DNA from: Climacteris rufus
Lineage: Eukaryota; Chordata; Aves; Passeriformes; Climacteridae
Length of the DNA: 64,000 nucleotides
Assembly (NCBI GenBank): GCA_013398175.1
Contig: VZRZ01008696.1
Span: forward strand, 606,633-670,632
Direction: 5' to 3'
Under the pieces are notes generated by a model. The model saw only the letters and a program-made list of their open reading frames with translations, did not search any database and was not told where the DNA came from. The translations under genes and the position numbers were made by a program. Below are positions 60,860 to 64,000 of this stretch, piece by piece. Every line of letters begins with the position of its first letter. Within the stretch, counting starts at the first letter, position 1.

Positions 60860-63504
60860 AAGAAAAAAAAAGTGTCATGAATGGGTAGCCAAAAAGTCAG
60901 ATAAGCAGAAAGACTTGCAGTTATTACCTTCTCTCTCTGAGCTGTAAGGAAGATATTCTCTGGCTCATTACTAATGCATGGGTGCCATATTGCCTCCCCC
61001 TCTCCCCCATTTTACCCTAAAATAGAAAGAACGGAATTGCAGATACTTCATCTTCTTTCAGGAGTTCTCAAAAACCTCTCTCTCTGGACGTTAGAGAGCT
61101 GGGCCAAGGCACCACATTAAAATAACCGAGCTTTGGGTTTTAGTTTTCACCCGGAGAAGGAAGTACGTTCCATGCTTTGCTGTTTGCAGGCCTTTCTTTG
61201 AAAATCCTTTCTTTTCTTTAAATAACAAGGAGTAGCAGTCAAGTGAAAGCAAGGGCTACTTGATCCATTGTTTGGCCCTCGGCCAGGTTCTGCTGGTCCC
61301 GCTTTCCCTCTCAACCACCCGTTTTTCTATCAGTCCTGTAATTTGGAGAGATTAAGATGTATAGCCTGTAAATTGGCTAAACTTTTCCAGGCTGCTTTAA
61401 TGAGACTTTGTATAATAGGGTTGGCTTTTTTTTTTTTTAATATTTTCCTTAACGTGACCCATATGGAAATAAAAAGATATATTTTTTAATGTATGCTAGA
61501 TTACGGCCGACATTTTCCTCAAATTAAAATCCACGCTTCAGCAGCAGCATACATTTTCAATGATGTCAAATATATTTTTTCAGCCAACTGGCTAGGGTCA
61601 CCCTTATAACTCAAAGTTTAAGTGTGCTGGATAATCAGTAGAACATGTGAGACTCTGTAGGGCACTGTGGCTGCCTTGGTGCCTGCTCGGGAGCACACAG
61701 GGCCTATTCTACTCCGAGGCATTGGGGGCAGGAGATACAGAACAAGACAGGGATAAAGCTCTGCCTCTGAGCGAGCTGACAGCACGCGGCTCACAGCAGC
61801 AGCCATGTGGCACCAGCCCGTGCCAGCATCACACTCTTCCAGCAGAGATCACCAGGACACAATCAGCTCAGCTATAGACCAAGACTAAAGCTACAGACCA
61901 AGCTAAAACCACCCCAACAGATGGGGTGTCCTTTGTTCTTAGATGCCGTACAAGCCTTGACAACCATTCCTGTTATCGTTCTGTTGGGAGCAGCCACGAC
62001 CTACTAAGGGCTGTTCTTAGCACTGTTCGTAGCGTGTACATCACTGAAGTACTTATTTACCTGACTTTCCCACCTTAAGAATAAAGTCAGAATATTACTT
62101 ACAGGATAGCAGATGTCTGGGCCTACTTACAGAACCTTTTTAAACCTTGTTTTAAAGCAACTTACACAGATTGCAACAAATTCAAACAACTTGGAGAAAC
62201 CTTTTCCAAATGTTAAGGCAAAAGTGAGAACTGTAACAATCTCCAAGTGGAAGTTTTGTTTTCTTTTTAACAACTCTTAACTATCAAATAGCTGATAACG
62301 AATCCACAACTGCTTGGGAAACCACAAGAAACACTGGGTTTTCAGCTTTCAATGGGTTTTCATCCTTTTTTTTTTTTCATTTCACATTACAGTTTGCTAT
62401 TAGAAATTGCACTGTCATACAATTCAGTCCAAAAATCCCATTTCCATCAAAAGAAGGTCCATTCAGCTTTACAGAACAATGTGTTTTGAGTAATTTCATA
62501 GCCAGCAGTGATAGCTTCAGATGAAAAACTAAAACCTAGACTATACTTAAAAGTTGCATAAGAATATTGGCATTGACTTGGTGTACAGACAAGTACCCCT
62601 GGAACCCTAATAAGGATGCACTTAAAATGGGTAAAAAAACAAAAGCACACAACCAAAGATAATTTGCTTCCAGGGTTTGCCTCGGGGATGAGGAAATCCT
62701 TATGAACTGTGTAACAAATGGTTATTTTAAAGCTGTGGCTCCTCTCAGAAGATTCAGTGATACAACTGTATAAGGGTATTTATAGCAGCAAGTCCTTTGT
62801 AGTTAATGCAAAAACACCCCCCAAAACTTCCTTCACAGTTAAAATGACACGTAATTAAGAGACAAGGTACTAGGTTACTTCAAATAAGTTTCAAAAAGGT
62901 TATGGGATACAAGTGTCAGACTTCTCCTATAAATAAATAAATTTGTTCAGTCACACCTGGCTCACACAATCCCTCCATCTCCTCATCACTACTCTGCTTC
63001 TCATTTATTTAATGATTCATCCTGTAAAATATTCATTTTTAGCCCAGGTCTCACAGACACTGAGCCCCTTGAGGCCTTGCTCTATCACCATACAGCCCTA
63101 ATAGGGTTTTTACTAAATAACTGTACTAAGAACATATTTATGACGGTGCATATTCACTGGTTTTCTGGAGAAGCCAGTCCTGCCTTACTAAGTGAAGCCC
63201 AGATAAGCCACCAAAGGCTCTGGAGAAGTTTTATCCCAGGATGCAGAGGAGACAGTGGGAATTAGGGAGAAAATTATGTGATCCAAAAGGTATGGATCTG
63301 CTGAACAAGAGTAACAGTGTTTTGATGAAAGCTGTCCATGTTTATAAGCAAAAATAAACATAATATTGAAAATGCAGACTTTGGGACGCAAACAAACCTT
63401 CAGGCTTGTCATTGAAATGAACATGAAATTGATTTTTGATTCTGAAACAGACAACCAAGAGCTTCAAAGTAGTTTGTAACACATTTCATAAACAATATAC
63501 ACAT
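60860..63504. other. Non-coding DNA with a strong regulatory-looking block
   Basis: 61330-61620 is listed separately. 61640-61880 is GC-richer with overlapping short frames on both strands. A run of about 13 T lies at 62366-62378. No gene or interspersed repeat was identified. Confidence 0.45.
61330..61620. promoter_or_regulatory. Candidate conserved non-coding element
   Basis: About 290 bases of non-repetitive sequence with cctgtaatttggagagatta, gctgctttaatgagac, ttaacgtgacccatatgg, aatccacgcttcagcagcag and caatgatgtcaaatatat. It mixes homeodomain cores, an E-box (CATATG) and a nuclear-receptor-like GTGACC half-site, plus an internal poly-T run. In length and texture it is the most enhancer-like block in the window, but conservation cannot be judged here. 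Confidence 0.3.
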
Positions 63505-63724
63505 GAAAGGCCATAAACTGAAACATAAGAAGTTCCACCTCACCATGAGGAAGAACTTCTTTCCATGAAGGGTGGCAGAGCAGCAGAACAGTTGCCCAGA
63601 GAAGGCCTGGAGACTCCCTCTCTAGAGACATTCCAAACCCACCTGGACGTGTTCCTGCACCACCTGCTCCAGGTGACTCTGCCTTGCAGTGCCTGGGTGA
63701 TCTCCAGAGATCCCTTCCAACCCC
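63505..63724 (+). mobile_element. CR1 LINE 3' fragment (ORF2 C-terminus and 3' UTR)
   Basis: The sequence runs through classic avian CR1 wording: ggccataaactgaaacataa, agttccacctcaccatgagg (encoding MRKNFFP at 63545), ggtggcagagcagcagaaca, gttgcccagagaaggcctgg, then ctctagagacattccaaacc and gagatcccttccaacccc. + orientation, about 220 bases, better preserved than the other copies in this window but interrupted by stops. The expected terminal ATTCTATG-type repeats are missing: the match stops at ccttccaacccc and the sequence changes to GC-rich DNA. Confidence 0.92.
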
Positions 63725-63799
63725 ATCTTCGAACCCGCGAAATCCGCATTTACGGTGTCTGAGGTCGCCTTGTCGCCCTCGGCCCTCTCCCGCTCCGGA
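63725..63799. other. CpG-rich junction between CR1 and minisatellite
   Basis: Unique GC-rich segment with many CpGs (cgaacccgcgaaatccgc). The CR1 terminal octamers would be expected here but are absent. It may be a rearranged junction or the start of a CpG island continuing beyond the window. Confidence 0.4.
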
Positions 63800-64000
63800 G
63801 CGCTCCCTCAGGGGCTGACTCACCGCGCCTCACGGCTTCCCGCGCGTGGGCCTCAGGGCCGCCCCACCGCGCCTCGCGTCCGTCCGCCCCTCACGGCTTC
63901 GTGCACCTGCGCCTCAGGGCCGCCCCACCGCGCCTCACGGCTTCCCGCGCTCCAGCCTCAGGGCCGCCCCACCGCGCCTCACGGCTTCCCGCGCCTGGGC
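63800..64000 (+). repeat. GC-rich minisatellite, 44-base period, running off the window
   Basis: Units contain cctcacggcttcccgcgc, a variable spacer of a few bases, then cctcagggccgccccaccgc. cctcagggc recurs at 63851, 63912 and 63956, and cctcacgg at 63933 and 63977, giving a 44-base period; the step from 63851 to 63912 is 61, explained by a 17-base insertion. About four units are visible and the array is cut by the window end. Unit-to-unit divergence is low. CpG content is extreme. Confidence 0.9.

Overview
The window looks like AT-rich, non-coding vertebrate DNA from a bird (or at least a sauropsid). The recognisable interspersed repeats are all CR1-type LINE pieces: a long decayed reverse-transcriptase segment near 8.7-10.4 kb, a better preserved 3' fragment at 63.5-63.7 kb, and two short 3' tails near 5.75 kb and 27.6 kb. 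I saw no Alu, B1 or L1 signature. Microsatellites are few and short. No open frame in the window can be matched to a known protein. The longest frames (185-244 codons) fall in pyrimidine-rich or GC-rich stretches where stops are rare, and several overlap on opposite strands, so I do not call them genes. I found no rRNA, tRNA or CRISPR. The window is best read as a gene desert or the inside of very large introns.

Layout. 1-8.7 kb: unique AT-rich sequence with one CR1 tail, an A/G-rich tract at 7.24 kb and two homeodomain-motif-rich blocks that look like conserved non-coding DNA. 8.7-10.4 kb: the decayed CR1. 10.4-19 kb: unique sequence with a GC-richer block at 16.16-16.67 kb. 19-20.3 kb: splice-like signals on both strands and a small CpG-dense island. 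20.3-29 kb: unique sequence, a regulatory-looking block at 27.0-27.2 kb and a CR1 tail. 29.09-29.63 kb: a roughly 310-base polypyrimidine tract ending in a 3' splice-site pattern, followed by an imperfect hairpin. 31.1 kb and 36.25 kb: the two best isolated exon candidates on the + strand. 40.65-40.71 kb: an E-box, two MEF2-type boxes and a TATA box, arranged like a muscle-type promoter. 47.3-61 kb: several exon-like segments on the - strand, including a phase-compatible pair at 55.95-56.42 kb, and a CpG islet at 52.8 kb. 63.5-64.0 kb: CR1 followed by a GC-rich minisatellite of 44-base period that runs off the window edge.

The exon, promoter and enhancer calls rest only on motif reading. In 64 kb, chance matches of this quality are expected, so they carry low confidence and need transcript or conservation data. 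I found no clear new biological system. The most checkable unusual items are the phase-0 open exon candidate at 36.25 kb, the paired - strand exons near 56 kb, the tract plus hairpin at 29.1-29.6 kb, the promoter-like cluster at 40.7 kb and the terminal minisatellite.
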